In this document: positions 43,543 through 52,565 of the stretch, piece by piece | Layout of the letters: each line of letters begins with the position of its first letter | Position numbering within the stretch: the stretch's first letter is position 1 | Origin: Arthrobacter sp. ISL-65 | GTDB taxonomy: Bacteria; Actinomycetota; Actinomycetes; Actinomycetales; Micrococcaceae | DNA: 64,000 nucleotides | NCBI RefSeq assembly: GCF_018613795.1 | Contig: NZ_JAGGPN010000004.1 | Location: 102,293 to 166,292 of the forward strand | Direction: 5' to 3' | Translations under genes and position numbers: made by a program | The notes under the pieces: model-generated | Databases searched by the model: none | Seen by the model: the letters and a program-made list of their open reading frames with translations, nothing else | What the model was told of the DNA's origin: nothing

Positions 43543-44634
43543 ATGCGCACCTTGCAGAGCAAGGCACTGCACTTCGACATCCACGGCCGCGTCACGATCC
43601 GCGTCGACGCAAAGGCCCCGGCAGCGGCCCAGCTCCAGAGCATGTTGGCGTGTTTCGCCAGCGACACCGAACGGCCGGCCGACATCGTCGTCAATGACCG
43701 GCCGGAGCCGATGCCGGATGCTGGTCTGCTTGAGCACGAGCTCGCGTACACCGAGAGCAGCGTGCGTTTTCAAGACGATCGGGTCCAGGTTGTGAGGGAT
43801 GGAGAGCAGTGGCGCATTCACGGGCCGGGCGAGCTGCTGACGTCTGTGGTCCCCGTTCTCGATGCCGCCATGGTCGCTCGAGGAGCCGGCATGATCCACG
43901 CGGCAACGATGGCGTACCGGGGTCACGCGATCGCGCTTCCCGCCGCCGGAGGGACCGGTAAGACGAGCACCGTCGCCAAGCTGATGCGGCGCGAGGGGTG
44001 GTCATTCATGGGCGACGACTGGGCCTTCCTCGCCGAGGACGCCACCCTGCTCGGATACGCGAAGCCCATGTTCATCAAGCCACACCACCGGACCATCTAC
44101 CCGCACCTGTTCGAAGGTGTCCGGAAACCCCTTATCCCGTCACGGCTCTCGAAGGGCGTCGGCCGTCTGACCACGGTGGTGCACCCGTACGTCATCCGTT
44201 ATCCGCGCCTGGCGGACTTCTCCCGGCGATGGTCGCCGGAGCACCGCATGGTCAAGCCAGCGACCGCGTTCCCGGGGCGGCAAGTGACCACCTCGGCCCC
44301 GCTCGCGGCCGCCATCTACGTCGAGCGCTTCGAGGGCGCCCGGTCCCGGATCGTTGAGCGGACGAGCGACTGGATGGTCGACCGCATGCTCGGCAACTTC
44401 CACATCGAGATGGCGGGCTTCTCGCAACAGGTCGTAACCGGCCTGGCAGCCACGTCCGTCGTCCCGTGGCGCGAGCACTTCGCGGCGAAGGGGCTCGTGC
44501 TGAGCAAGGCGCTCGACGGACGGCCCTGCCATCTGCTGCAGGTGCCCGCCGCGTACTCGGCAGACGAGGCATCCGACGACATTGTGCGGCATCTCGAGGA
44601 GCTGCTGCCGTCGGTCCTCGACGAGCAAGCCTGA
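43543..44634 (+). CDS. HprK-like P-loop kinase (left arm)
   Basis: The 363-residue protein has an HPr-kinase-like nucleotide-binding fold: P-loop AAGGTGKT (134-141), then FMGDDWAFL (156-163) with tandem acidic residues as in HprK. The N-terminal ~100 residues are a variable domain. No PTS genes are near. Its closest visible relative is the kinase at 52.6 kb (shared IHAA, DDWAFL, GYAKPMF-KPHHR-IYP, RRWSPEHRMV, PCxLLxxPA). HprK-related proteins are known from exosortase-type exopolysaccharide loci in Gram-negatives, so a regulatory or sugar-phosphate kinase role in glycan synthesis is a reasonable inference. Confidence 0.8.
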   Translation: MRTLQSKALHFDIHGRVTIRVDAKAPAAAQLQSMLACFASDTERPADIVVNDRPEPMPDAGLLEHELAYTESSVRFQDDRVQVVRDGEQWRIHGPGELLTSVVPVLDAAMVARGAGMIHAATMAYRGHAIALPAAGGTGKTSTVAKLMRREGWSFMGDDWAFLAEDATLLGYAKPMFIKPHHRTIYPHLFEGVRKPLIPSRLSKGVGRLTTVVHPYVIRYPRLADFSRRWSPEHRMVKPATAFPGRQVTTSAPLAAAIYVERFEGARSRIVERTSDWMVDRMLGNFHIEMAGFSQQVVTGLAATSVVPWREHFAAKGLVLSKALDGRPCHLLQVPAAYSADEASDDIVRHLEELLPSVLDEQA

Positions 44635-44644
44635 GGAGGACGCA

Positions 44645-45457
44645 GTGGATCACAGCACTGCCGATCTCACCGCCGTCGTTCCGGCCCGCAACGCGGAGCG
44701 CATGCTCCCGCGCTGTCTGGAGGCCCTGCGCCAATCGGGTGTTGCCGAAATCATTGTGGTGGACGGATGCTCCACCGACAGCACCGTCGCCCTCGCCCAC
44801 GAGGCCGGTGCCCGGGTCCTGAGTGACGAGGGCCGCGGCCTGCCATGGGCACGAACGCTCGGTGTGCGGAACAGCAGCACCCGTTGGGTCCTGCTCGTCG
44901 ACACCGACGTCGTGTTCGGGCCCACGGGGGTCGCCGACCTGCTCACGGAGCTTGTCGAAGGCGGCTATGACGCCCTTCAGGCCGGTCTGGAGAGTGTCGG
45001 TGGACCAGGCTACTGGGGGCAGGCGCTGGCACATCACCACCGCACCGGCCGCAGCCGCAACTGGTTCGGGCTCGTGGCGACTGTCGTCGACCGGGACCTG
45101 ATGCTGGACGTGGGTTTCGACGACTCGTTCAAATCGGGGGAGGACATCGAGCTGCGCTGGCGGATGCGCCAGTCAGGAATGCGTACGGCGGTCTCGCGCC
45201 GGGTCGTCGTCGAACACCGTTTCGCTGCAGACGACTTTGATTTCGCGCTAGACCAGTTCCTCATGGACGGAACGGGACTGGGACGGATGATCCGCAAGCA
45301 TGGCTGGCGCGGTGCGAGGTTGGCGCTGCTGCCCGCTGCCGCGGCAGTCCGGGGCAGCGCCTTGAGCCTCGCCAAGGGCCAGCCCCGGTGGCTGCGCTAC
45401 TACGCCGCCTTCTGCTGGTGCAACTATGTGGGCCTGGCGAGGGGCCTGGCGTCGTGA
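44645..45457 (+). CDS. family 2 glycosyltransferase (left arm)
   Basis: This 270-residue GT-A fold enzyme has TAVVPARNAERML, the nucleotide-sugar loop VVDGCSTDST, a DxD metal site in LLVDTDVVF (near residue 85), and a SGEDIELRWRM acceptor/base motif near 170. A hydrophobic C-terminus suggests membrane association. GTG 44645 follows AGGAGGA, and the gene overlaps the next by four bases (GTGA). It closely parallels the N-terminal half of the fused protein at 50.4-52.6 kb. Confidence 0.9.
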   Translation: MDHSTADLTAVVPARNAERMLPRCLEALRQSGVAEIIVVDGCSTDSTVALAHEAGARVLSDEGRGLPWARTLGVRNSSTRWVLLVDTDVVFGPTGVADLLTELVEGGYDALQAGLESVGGPGYWGQALAHHHRTGRSRNWFGLVATVVDRDLMLDVGFDDSFKSGEDIELRWRMRQSGMRTAVSRRVVVEHRFAADDFDFALDQFLMDGTGLGRMIRKHGWRGARLALLPAAAAVRGSALSLAKGQPRWLRYYAAFCWCNYVGLARGLAS

Positions 45458-46737
45458 GGGCTAAAGCGGGGACCGCTGTGCCGGACGCCTCCGCCGTCCG
45501 GCACTCCGCCCTGCGCAGCTCGCTGGGCCTCGTCGCGGGAAAGGCCGCCCAGACGGGTGCGGGCTTCGCGTTCTGGATCGTGGCCGCGCGCGCGACGTCC
45601 GACCGTGAGGTCGGGCTCACCACGGCCGCGGTCTCGGCAGTGATGATCTGCACGCAGCTCGCGGTGCTTGGCGCCGGCTCGGCCGTGATCGTCGCGGTGG
45701 GGCGAGGGGAGCCGCCCGGGAGGGTGCTGGACGCGGCGTTCGCCATCGTGGGGGTAGCCGGCACCGGGCTGGCCCTCGGCTACCTCGTGCTGCAGTCCGC
45801 CGTGATGCCGGACACGGCCACGACATCGGTTCTCTTCTGGCTCACGTTCCTCGTGGCTGCCGTCACCGGCACCCTGGTAATCGTTCTGGACCAGGCGCTC
45901 GTGGCGTTGGGACGCGGTGCCAGCGCGACCTTGAGGTACGCCTTGGGCGGCGGGGTCTCACTCGTGGCTGCAGCGCTCGTGGCCTGGCTGGCGCACGGCG
46001 CCTCCGCCGACGTGCTGATGGCCTGCTGGACCCTCGGAACCACCGTGGCGTGCGTCGTCGGTGCGGTCCAGTTGCGAAGACTGGTCGGCTACCGGCCGCG
46101 ACTGACCTTGCGCCCGGCGCGCGGCCGTCCACTGCTGGCGCTGGGCATTCCGCACCAGCTCCTCACCCTCACCGAGCGCGCCCCCGGGCTGCTGCTGCCG
46201 CTCCTGCTCGCGCACATGGTGGCGCCGGAGGCCGCTGCCTACTGGTACCCCGCATGGATGATGGCCTGGGCCGCCTACTCCGCTCCGATGCTGATGGGCA
46301 TCGTGCAGTTCTCCGAGAGCGTCCGCGACGCGGACCGCCTGACGTCGACGACGTGGGCGAGCCTCCGTTTGTCGCTCACCGTAGGAGGTCTGGCTGCCGC
46401 CGTCCTCGTCCTCCTCGCCCACCCGCTGCTCAGCCTGCTGGGAGAGCGGTACGCCGATTCGTCCGCCGGCGCTCTGCGGTGGTTGGCCGCCGGCCTGGTG
46501 CCGTATGCGGTTTTGCAGGCCTATAACGCCGTGTGCCGGGCCCGCGGTCGCTACACGGAGGCGATCGTGGTCGGCACGACGCTGGGCATAGCCCTCTGCG
46601 TTTCAGCGCTCTCGGCCGCCGACAGAGGCGCCACCGCCATGGCCCTTGCGTGGCTGGTGGTGCTCTCCATCGGGGCCGCGGCGGTCGGCCTCCGGCTACT
46701 CGCCGTGCTCCGGCACACCAGGAAGGACATACGATGA
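45454..46737 (+). CDS. polysaccharide flippase-like membrane protein (left arm)
   Basis: The 427-residue protein has about 12 predicted helices in the MATE/Wzx polysaccharide-export pattern (SLGLVAGKAAQTGAGFAFWI, then LGIPHQLLTLTERAPGLLLP, then YWYPAWMMAWAAYS). It probably moves lipid-linked glycan units across the membrane. Starts with GTG overlapping the glycosyltransferase stop. The C-terminal half of the right-arm fusion is homologous (LKPGLPNHALMLADRAPRYL ... SWYMAWMMASAV). Confidence 0.85.
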   Translation: MRAKAGTAVPDASAVRHSALRSSLGLVAGKAAQTGAGFAFWIVAARATSDREVGLTTAAVSAVMICTQLAVLGAGSAVIVAVGRGEPPGRVLDAAFAIVGVAGTGLALGYLVLQSAVMPDTATTSVLFWLTFLVAAVTGTLVIVLDQALVALGRGASATLRYALGGGVSLVAAALVAWLAHGASADVLMACWTLGTTVACVVGAVQLRRLVGYRPRLTLRPARGRPLLALGIPHQLLTLTERAPGLLLPLLLAHMVAPEAAAYWYPAWMMAWAAYSAPMLMGIVQFSESVRDADRLTSTTWASLRLSLTVGGLAAAVLVLLAHPLLSLLGERYADSSAGALRWLAAGLVPYAVLQAYNAVCRARGRYTEAIVVGTTLGIALCVSALSAADRGATAMALAWLVVLSIGAAAVGLRLLAVLRHTRKDIR

Positions 46738-48587
46738 CTGGCACACTCGAAGCGACCACCCGTACCAAGGAACGCTGGAAGTCCCGTGAGGCGTGGTGCG
46801 CTCTGGCAGGCGTCGTCTCGCTGGCGCTTGCCGTGGGGGCTGCCTCCACGGTGACCGCGCCCGTGGACAACGACCTCGGGCTCGTCGCCGTGCTGCCCTA
46901 CCCGTTCTGGGCGGGGGTCCTGATTCTGAACGTCGCCTTCGTCGTGGCGCTGCGGGGGGATGCCGCCGGCCCGGCGCGCCGCCCGGTCATGATTTGGCTC
47001 GTCGTCGTGCTCGTGCTGGTGCTCTTCGGGACCGCAGCTTTCGTGACTGATATACCGCGGGGTGAGATCGCGTTCCGTCATCTCGGCATCGCCGACGCCC
47101 TCTCGCACACCCAGGGGATCGACCCGGACATCGACGGGTACTTCAACTGGCCGGGTTTCTTCGCCCTCCTGTCCACGGTGCTCCGGGCGACCGGTCTCGA
47201 CCCCGTGGCCCTTGCCCTGTGGGCGCCGGTGCTCAACATGGGTCTGTGGCTCGCTGCCCTGGCCGTGCTGACGGGCTACCTGACGCGCGATCCGCGACGG
47301 CGCTATCTTGCGCTCTGGCTCTTCTGCCTCGGCAACTGGCAGGACCAGGACTACCTGTCTCCCCAGGCCTTCGGCTTCTTCCTGCACCTTGTCGTGATCG
47401 CGCTGCTCCTCGGTCCGTTGGCCGCGCGGGCCCCCCAGTTCCGCGGCTTCCGGCGCGCGGACCTGGCGGCGTGGTGGCGAGGCAGGTCGCCCGCCGAACC
47501 CCGGCCGGGGTACCGGGTAGGCGCCCTCGTGATAACCCTCTTGCTCATCACGGTCATCGTCGCGAGCCATCAGCTGACGCCTTTCATGCTGCTCATCGGC
47601 GTCACCGCTCTCACCCTGAGCGGACGTGTGTGGCCCAGCAGGCTGCCCCTGATCACCATAGTCGTGCTGACGCTCTGGCTCGCCTACCCCGCGAGTGCAT
47701 ACCTCCTCGGGCACCCACCCTTGGCCGACGCAGGACTGGAGGCCGCGACCGAGGCGAACGTCCTCGACCGCGTGCGCGGGACCGACGGGCACGTGCTCGT
47801 GGTGCAGGTCCGGGCCCTTCTCACCCTTGTGCTGTGGGGGCTCGCCGCCGCCGGCGCCTGGCGCGACTGGCGCAGAGGGCGTCTCGACATCCGGGTGGTA
47901 CTCCTCGCCGTCACCCCACTGTTGCTCTTCCCCGCCCAGGTGTACGGCGGGGAGATGCTCATCCGCGTCTCGCTGTTCGCGCTGCCCTTCATCGCCCTGC
48001 AGGCGTGCTCGGTCCTGCTTCCTACGGACGGCAGCAAACTTTCCACGGTCGGCAGCAAACTTCCCGCCGACGGCAGCAAACGCCGCTCCTACCTTGCCGC
48101 TGACGACAGCAAACGCCGCTCCTACCTTGCCGCGGGGGGCCTTGCGCTCACCTGCGTCCTACTGGCCGTGTTGACCGTGACGGGCCGGTTCGGAAACGCC
48201 CGGTATGACGTGTTCACTCATGATGAGATTGACGCCGTCGCCGCCATGCAGCGTCTCGCGCCCCCCGGCTCGGCGATCATCTCGGCTGCCCACCCGACAC
48301 CGTGGCGGAGTGAGGCCTACCTCGATCACCGGTCCCGGACGATCGAGGACCTGTGCCGGTCCGACTTGTCGACGGCGAGATGCGGCCCACTCGTCTACGA
48401 CTACGCCCGGCGCAGCACAGCCGGTGCCGTCTTGCTGATCACGCGCTCGTCGGAGGCGAGCCTTGTGCTCCAGGGCGTCCGTGGCGCCGGTGGCTTCTCC
48501 GAGCTGGAGAAGTGGCTGGGCGCGCAGAACGGCGTGGAACTTGTGTTCAGCAACGTTGACGCACGCGTGTACCGGGTGACGCCATGA
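46734..48587 (+). CDS. large polytopic membrane protein of the glycan locus (glycosyltransferase- or polymerase-like)
   Basis: The 617-residue protein has at least ten predicted helices, with a hydrophilic loop IADALSHTQGIDPDIDGYFNW after the third and an extracytoplasmic C-terminal domain of about 120 residues (DAVAAMQRLAPPGSAIISAA ... LEKWLGAQNGVELVFSN). The general layout resembles GT-C type membrane glycosyltransferases or glycan polymerases, but I see no diagnostic motif. Residues ~432-467 come from in-frame tandem repeats (GSKL and GSKRRSYLAA units). ATGA overlaps link it to the genes on both sides. Confidence 0.7.
   Translation: MTGTLEATTRTKERWKSREAWCALAGVVSLALAVGAASTVTAPVDNDLGLVAVLPYPFWAGVLILNVAFVVALRGDAAGPARRPVMIWLVVVLVLVLFGTAAFVTDIPRGEIAFRHLGIADALSHTQGIDPDIDGYFNWPGFFALLSTVLRATGLDPVALALWAPVLNMGLWLAALAVLTGYLTRDPRRRYLALWLFCLGNWQDQDYLSPQAFGFFLHLVVIALLLGPLAARAPQFRGFRRADLAAWWRGRSPAEPRPGYRVGALVITLLLITVIVASHQLTPFMLLIGVTALTLSGRVWPSRLPLITIVVLTLWLAYPASAYLLGHPPLADAGLEAATEANVLDRVRGTDGHVLVVQVRALLTLVLWGLAAAGAWRDWRRGRLDIRVVLLAVTPLLLFPAQVYGGEMLIRVSLFALPFIALQACSVLLPTDGSKLSTVGSKLPADGSKRRSYLAADDSKRRSYLAAGGLALTCVLLAVLTVTGRFGNARYDVFTHDEIDAVAAMQRLAPPGSAIISAAHPTPWRSEAYLDHRSRTIEDLCRSDLSTARCGPLVYDYARRSTAGAVLLITRSSEASLVLQGVRGAGGFSELEKWLGAQNGVELVFSNVDARVYRVTP
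48027..48134 (+). repeat. in-frame tandem repeats (21+21+33+33 bp) inside the membrane protein gene
   Basis: Two 21-bp units (48027-48047, 48048-48068) and two 33-bp units (48069-48101, 48102-48134) share the core GCAGCAAAC or ACAGCAAAC. They encode DGSKLST, VGSKLPA, DGSKRRSYLAA and DDSKRRSYLAA. All units are multiples of three, so the frame is kept. Confidence 0.92.
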
Positions 48588-48925
48588 ACATCGGAAGCAT
48601 CAGCCGGCTCACCCTGGCGCTCGGTCTCTCGGCCGTCGCGCTGTCGCTAATTACGCTCGTCGGGCTGCCGACACCGCTGCAGACGATCGCCGCGATAGCC
48701 GTCCTCGTCCTGCTCCCCGGGCAGGCACTGGCCCGACTCACACAGGTGACCGACATCGCGCTGGGCGCGCTGCTCGTCCTGGCGCTCGGCCTCGCCGCGC
48801 TCACGGTCGTGTCCACTGCGATGTTCTACCTCGCTGTGTGGTCCTGGCAGGCGTGCGTCGTCTCGATGGGCGTCATCACCGTTCTAGCGTGCATGGCACG
48901 CGCCCGGCAGGAGGCAACAACATGA
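48584..48925 (+). CDS. small membrane protein, glycan locus
   Basis: The 113-residue protein has three predicted helices (about residues 8-27, 31-49 and 58-98). No family recognised. It overlaps the previous stop and the next start by ATGA, which is strong evidence that it is a real, co-translated gene. A helper subunit of the adjacent polytopic protein is possible. Confidence 0.75.
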   Translation: MNIGSISRLTLALGLSAVALSLITLVGLPTPLQTIAAIAVLVLLPGQALARLTQVTDIALGALLVLALGLAALTVVSTAMFYLAVWSWQACVVSMGVITVLACMARARQEATT

Positions 48926-49128
48926 TAATCGAACTCGCGGGACTGCTCGCGGCTGCCGGCCTGCTCATGACCCTCGTGGCGCTCGAGGTCCGACGCACAG
49001 TCCCTGATACCGGGCAGCCCACACGCAAGGGGCTCCTTAGCCGAAGGGTGAGCCGGTGGGCAGTCGCCGCCATGTGGACGATGTACCTGTTCCTCTTCCT
49101 TCCACGCGTGCTGGGACTGCTCGCGTGA
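48922..49128 (+). CDS. very small membrane protein, glycan locus
   Basis: This 68-residue protein has an N-terminal helix (IIELAGLLAAAGLLMTLVAL), a basic loop and a C-terminal helix (VAAMWTMYLFLFLPRVLGLL). ATG 48922 overlaps the preceding stop; its own TGA overlaps the next GTG. No family recognised. Confidence 0.7.
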   Translation: MIIELAGLLAAAGLLMTLVALEVRRTVPDTGQPTRKGLLSRRVSRWAVAAMWTMYLFLFLPRVLGLLA

Positions 49129-50177
49129 GCAGCCCCGCGCGGTGGTGGCTCCTCAGCGACCTCCATCTGGGCGTGTCGGACGACGACCCGCGGAGCCCCG
49201 GCAGAGTGCTGCCCGAGTTCCTGCGCCGCGAGGTGCTCGCAGCCTCCGGTTCGCAGCAGCACGTCGCCTTCGTCGGCGACACGTTCGAGCTGGCCGGGTT
49301 CGCGGAGGACGAGAGCCTGGCCCGACTTGAGTCCATCCTCGCCCGCCACCCAGACACGTTCTCGGCGATGAAGGCGTGTGCGGCGCGCGGCGTGCAGCTG
49401 CACTTCGTGTGCGGCAACCACGACGTGGAGCTGGCCCGGCCCTCGGTCGCCGCCCGCCTGTCGGTGCTGCTGTCACCCGCCGAGCCGACGCGGGTCCGGG
49501 TATACCCGTGGTTCCTGCACGTGCCCCACGTGCTCGTGGCCGAGCACGGGCACCATCACCACGCGCTGCATCGGATACCCGAGGTGCTCCGCGCGGCAGT
49601 TAACGGCACCGACGAGCTGGACCTGCCACCGCTCGCCGCCTGGAACGCCCTTCCGTCAAGGTCGCGCCTGAGCCGCGCCGGGGCCGTTGCCCGGGCCTGC
49701 CTGGCGTCCGAGCGGGCGGAACGCCGCGTCCGGCAGCCCGCGTATGACGAGCTGTTGCAGGCCGAGTCACAGCGGCTCGCGCTCGACGGGGTGGCCGTTC
49801 GGGACCTGGCGCGCCTGTCCCGGTTCCGGACGGTGTCGGCGCTCCCGGTCGCCGCGACCCGCATGGTGCTCGCGGCTGCCGGCCGCAGAGTCACCGGCGA
49901 GGAGGCTCCCGCGGCAGCGGGCCGGTTCGCACGTACCCTCGAGGCGCACGGTTCCGGGGTGGCCTGGTACGTCTCGGGCCACACCCACCGGGCCCTCGAG
50001 TCGGCGCTCGAGGCGAGCCCCACCCGGTACGTCAATACCGGCACGTGGGGTTCGGACGTCCGCGGGCGCGGACTTGACCAGTCGGACCGTCGGGCGTTCC
50101 CGTACGCCGTGGTCGACGTCGCCGCCGACGGAGCCACCAGCGGCGGGTTGCGGTACTGGCGTCCGGACGGTGGCTGA
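49125..50177 (+). CDS. calcineurin-like metallophosphoesterase (LpxH-like)
   Basis: This 350-residue phosphoesterase has all core motifs: LLSDLHLG (residues ~9-16), GDTFEL, CGNHDVEL and SGHTHRALE, giving a two-metal site. The first motif and size resemble UDP-diacylglucosamine hydrolase LpxH, although lipid A is not made by actinobacteria. In this operon it may cleave a pyrophosphate in a nucleotide-sugar or polyprenyl carrier (inference). GTG 49125 overlaps the preceding stop. It is last in the left arm. Confidence 0.85.
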   Translation: MSSPARWWLLSDLHLGVSDDDPRSPGRVLPEFLRREVLAASGSQQHVAFVGDTFELAGFAEDESLARLESILARHPDTFSAMKACAARGVQLHFVCGNHDVELARPSVAARLSVLLSPAEPTRVRVYPWFLHVPHVLVAEHGHHHHALHRIPEVLRAAVNGTDELDLPPLAAWNALPSRSRLSRAGAVARACLASERAERRVRQPAYDELLQAESQRLALDGVAVRDLARLSRFRTVSALPVAATRMVLAAAGRRVTGEEAPAAAGRFARTLEAHGSGVAWYVSGHTHRALESALEASPTRYVNTGTWGSDVRGRGLDQSDRRAFPYAVVDVAADGATSGGLRYWRPDGG

Positions 50178-50252
50178 GCCTGACCCGTGTCAGCGCACCC
50201 GCGGAGCGGGGCGAAATGCTTGAGGATTGCCGCGAGCAGCTGTCCTGCGCGA

Positions 50253-50325
50253 ACAGCCGTCCTGGGGGATGACCAGTGGTCCCGAATCGAGGCGTTGCTG
50301 CCGACCTTAGATCCATCATGCCTGC
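50253..50325 (+). pseudogene. IS5-like transposase N-terminal remnant
   Basis: In the gap between the converging arms one frame reads AVLGDDQWSRIEALLPTLD, which resembles the usual start of IS5/IS1182-type transposases (LTDxQWxRIEPLLP). Only about 24 codons are recognisable and no ends or inverted repeats are visible, so it would be a decayed fragment. Confidence 0.45.
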
Positions 50326-50446
50326 GACGTGAACCCGACGCTGACCACAGCCAGGACCCGCCGAATCCACCGTGACCCGCCGCATCCACTGGCGGCGGGG
50401 CTGGAACGGAACATGCCCTGGTGCGGGACGGTTGGATCAATCCGGG

Positions 50447-52564
50447 TTACGCCGCCGGCCAGAGACCACGTGCACCGGTTGCTGCCGGTGTGCCAGGCCC
50501 AGCCGCTGGAGGCGTTGCTGGCAACAGCATCCTGAGGCGCCAGATGGCAATCAGAGCCGCGCACGCCTGGGCGGCGGACCAAAGGGCTGCGACGCCGAGG
50601 AGGCCGAATTCGCGGGCGCCCAGCGAGGCTGGCCCCACGACAAGGACGGCAGCGAAGACAGCTACGGCTGTGGCCTCGGCGAGGCGGCCTTGCGCCCGGC
50701 ACAGACCGAAGTAAACCTGAGTCACGCAGCCCAGCAGCAACGCCGGCACCAGGACAGGAAGCAGGATGGCGGTCGCCGCGTACTCCGGGCCAAGGAAACC
50801 GAGAAGGTAGGGGCCAGCTATGAGCAACATGGCTCCGGCGACGGAAGTGAGGGCGAGGCTGGCCTTGAGTGCGGAGGACACCAGCCCAGGCCTTGACCTG
50901 CCTCCGGCCAACGCGGTCTGCAGGGAGAACCCGGAAGACTGAGGAAAGAAGAAGACCGCCGAAGCCATCATCCACGCCATGTACCAGGACGCGGTTGCGG
51001 CCGGGCCGAGGGTAGCGGCCACGATCAGTGGAAGGAGATACCGGGGGGCGCGGTCTGCGAGCATCAGCGCATGGTTCGGCAGGCCCGGCTTCAGCAGCCG
51101 CAGGGCCGGGCCGAGCCGGAGCCCGTGCTTCCAGTCCGGTGATACCCCGGCACGGTTGAGCTGGCGCAGCCCGAGGACCACACTGGCCAGGGCGCCGGCG
51201 CCCACCGCCGCCACCACCACTGCCACTTCCCGGATGCCGGCCGCCATGGCAAAGGCCAGCACAGCCAGTTGCACCAGGCTTTGGGTCAGGCTCCTGACCA
51301 GTGCGCGGTCAGAGCGTTCCTGCGCTACGCCCACGTGGTCCAGCTGATACGCGACCGCGGCGAACAGTGCCGTCGCGGAGAACATCCCGGTTATGACGGG
51401 ATCGTTCCAGGCCAGGCCCACGCCAGACCCCAGCCAGTAGGTCACCGCCGCCACTGCACCGGACAACACGACTGTGGAAACCCCAACGGTGAGGAGGCTG
51501 CTGGCAATCAGCCGGCGGCCGCCGTCGGACTGTCCGGGGAGCAGGGTAAGCGTGGCCGGCCCGACCCCCAGCATCCCGAGATGCACGGTCAGGAGGGCGG
51601 CGGCCACCACCGCAGAACCCATGCCGAGCTGCGCGGGCGGCAGCATGATCGCCGCCATCGCCCAGAACAGGAAACCGGTGGCCATCGGGGCCACCCGGGC
51701 GGCGGTCAGCCAGGCGGCGTTCCCGCCCACGGACAGGCCGGTGCCGGGCGGCCGCAGGAGCTCGCCGAACATCGACCTGTAGTTGTACACGAGGAAGCAG
51801 GCCCAGTACGCAAGGAACCGGGGCGCATGCAGCAGCGACAGGCCGGCGCCGCGGATGGCGGCCAGCAGCGGCAGCACCACAAGCCAGCCGGCGCGGCCTG
51901 GGTGCTTGCGGACCGTGCGGGCCAGCCCGGCGCCGTCCTGGAGCCACTGGTCGCGGGCGGCGTCGAATGTGTCCATGAACCGGTGCCGCACCGCAGTGAT
52001 GCTGGAGACGCCAATGCGATAGCCCGCCTCTTCGAGCCTGATCCTAAGCTCGATGTCCTCGCCGGAGCGGAAGGTCTCATCGAACGCCACGGACAGCAGC
52101 ACTTTCCTTCGCATGAGGGTGGCGCACACGCCGAACCACGAGCGTACCCGGCTGTGCATGTGGTGCCAAGACAGGGCGGCACCCCAGTATCCGGGCCCGT
52201 CCGCCTCGCTGACCAGGCCGAACTGCAGCCCGTCGTAGCCGCAGGCCTTGAACTCGTCCAGGAGACCACCCAAGGCGCCCGGCGGAAGGACGACGTCGGC
52301 GTCGATCAGTGCTACCAGGTCGGAGCAGGCGTTCTCGACACCCAGCATCCGAGCTGCCGGCAACCCGCGGCCCTCGTCCGAGATGACGCGGGCGCCCATG
52401 GACCGTGCGATCTCCACTGTGTTGTCCGTGGAGCAGCCATCCACCACAATGATCTCGCGCGGCTTTTCGGCGCGGATGGATTCCAGGCATTCGCCCAGCC
52501 ACCGCGCCGCATTCCGCGCGGGAACCACCACGGACACTTCGAGGTCGCTCACGTGGGCACCCAA
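50447..52564 (-). CDS. glycosyltransferase 2 - flippase fusion protein (right arm)
   Basis: The protein has 705 residues. Residues 1-270 are a GT2 enzyme (EVSVVVPARNAARWLGECLE, VVDGCSTDNT, ALIDADVVL, SGEDIELRIRL). Residues ~290-685 are a flippase-like domain of about 12 helices. The join (NYRSMFGELLRPPGTGLSVGG) falls exactly where the left arm has the GTGA overlap between its separate glycosyltransferase and flippase genes. TTG 52564 is the likely start, with GGAGGA in the end of the kinase gene six bases upstream; GTG 52552 is possible. The protein would couple sugar transfer and export in one chain. Confidence 0.9.
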   Translation of the reverse strand: MGAHVSDLEVSVVVPARNAARWLGECLESIRAEKPREIIVVDGCSTDNTVEIARSMGARVISDEGRGLPAARMLGVENACSDLVALIDADVVLPPGALGGLLDEFKACGYDGLQFGLVSEADGPGYWGAALSWHHMHSRVRSWFGVCATLMRRKVLLSVAFDETFRSGEDIELRIRLEEAGYRIGVSSITAVRHRFMDTFDAARDQWLQDGAGLARTVRKHPGRAGWLVVLPLLAAIRGAGLSLLHAPRFLAYWACFLVYNYRSMFGELLRPPGTGLSVGGNAAWLTAARVAPMATGFLFWAMAAIMLPPAQLGMGSAVVAAALLTVHLGMLGVGPATLTLLPGQSDGGRRLIASSLLTVGVSTVVLSGAVAAVTYWLGSGVGLAWNDPVITGMFSATALFAAVAYQLDHVGVAQERSDRALVRSLTQSLVQLAVLAFAMAAGIREVAVVVAAVGAGALASVVLGLRQLNRAGVSPDWKHGLRLGPALRLLKPGLPNHALMLADRAPRYLLPLIVAATLGPAATASWYMAWMMASAVFFFPQSSGFSLQTALAGGRSRPGLVSSALKASLALTSVAGAMLLIAGPYLLGFLGPEYAATAILLPVLVPALLLGCVTQVYFGLCRAQGRLAEATAVAVFAAVLVVGPASLGAREFGLLGVAALWSAAQACAALIAIWRLRMLLPATPPAAGPGTPAATGARGLWPAA

Positions 52565-52565
52565 G

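Noticed and set aside
41945..43567. 540-codon minus-strand frame opposite the DNRLRE protein
   Set aside because: Arg/Gly-rich composition typical of shadows. The plus frame has a signal peptide and known domains.
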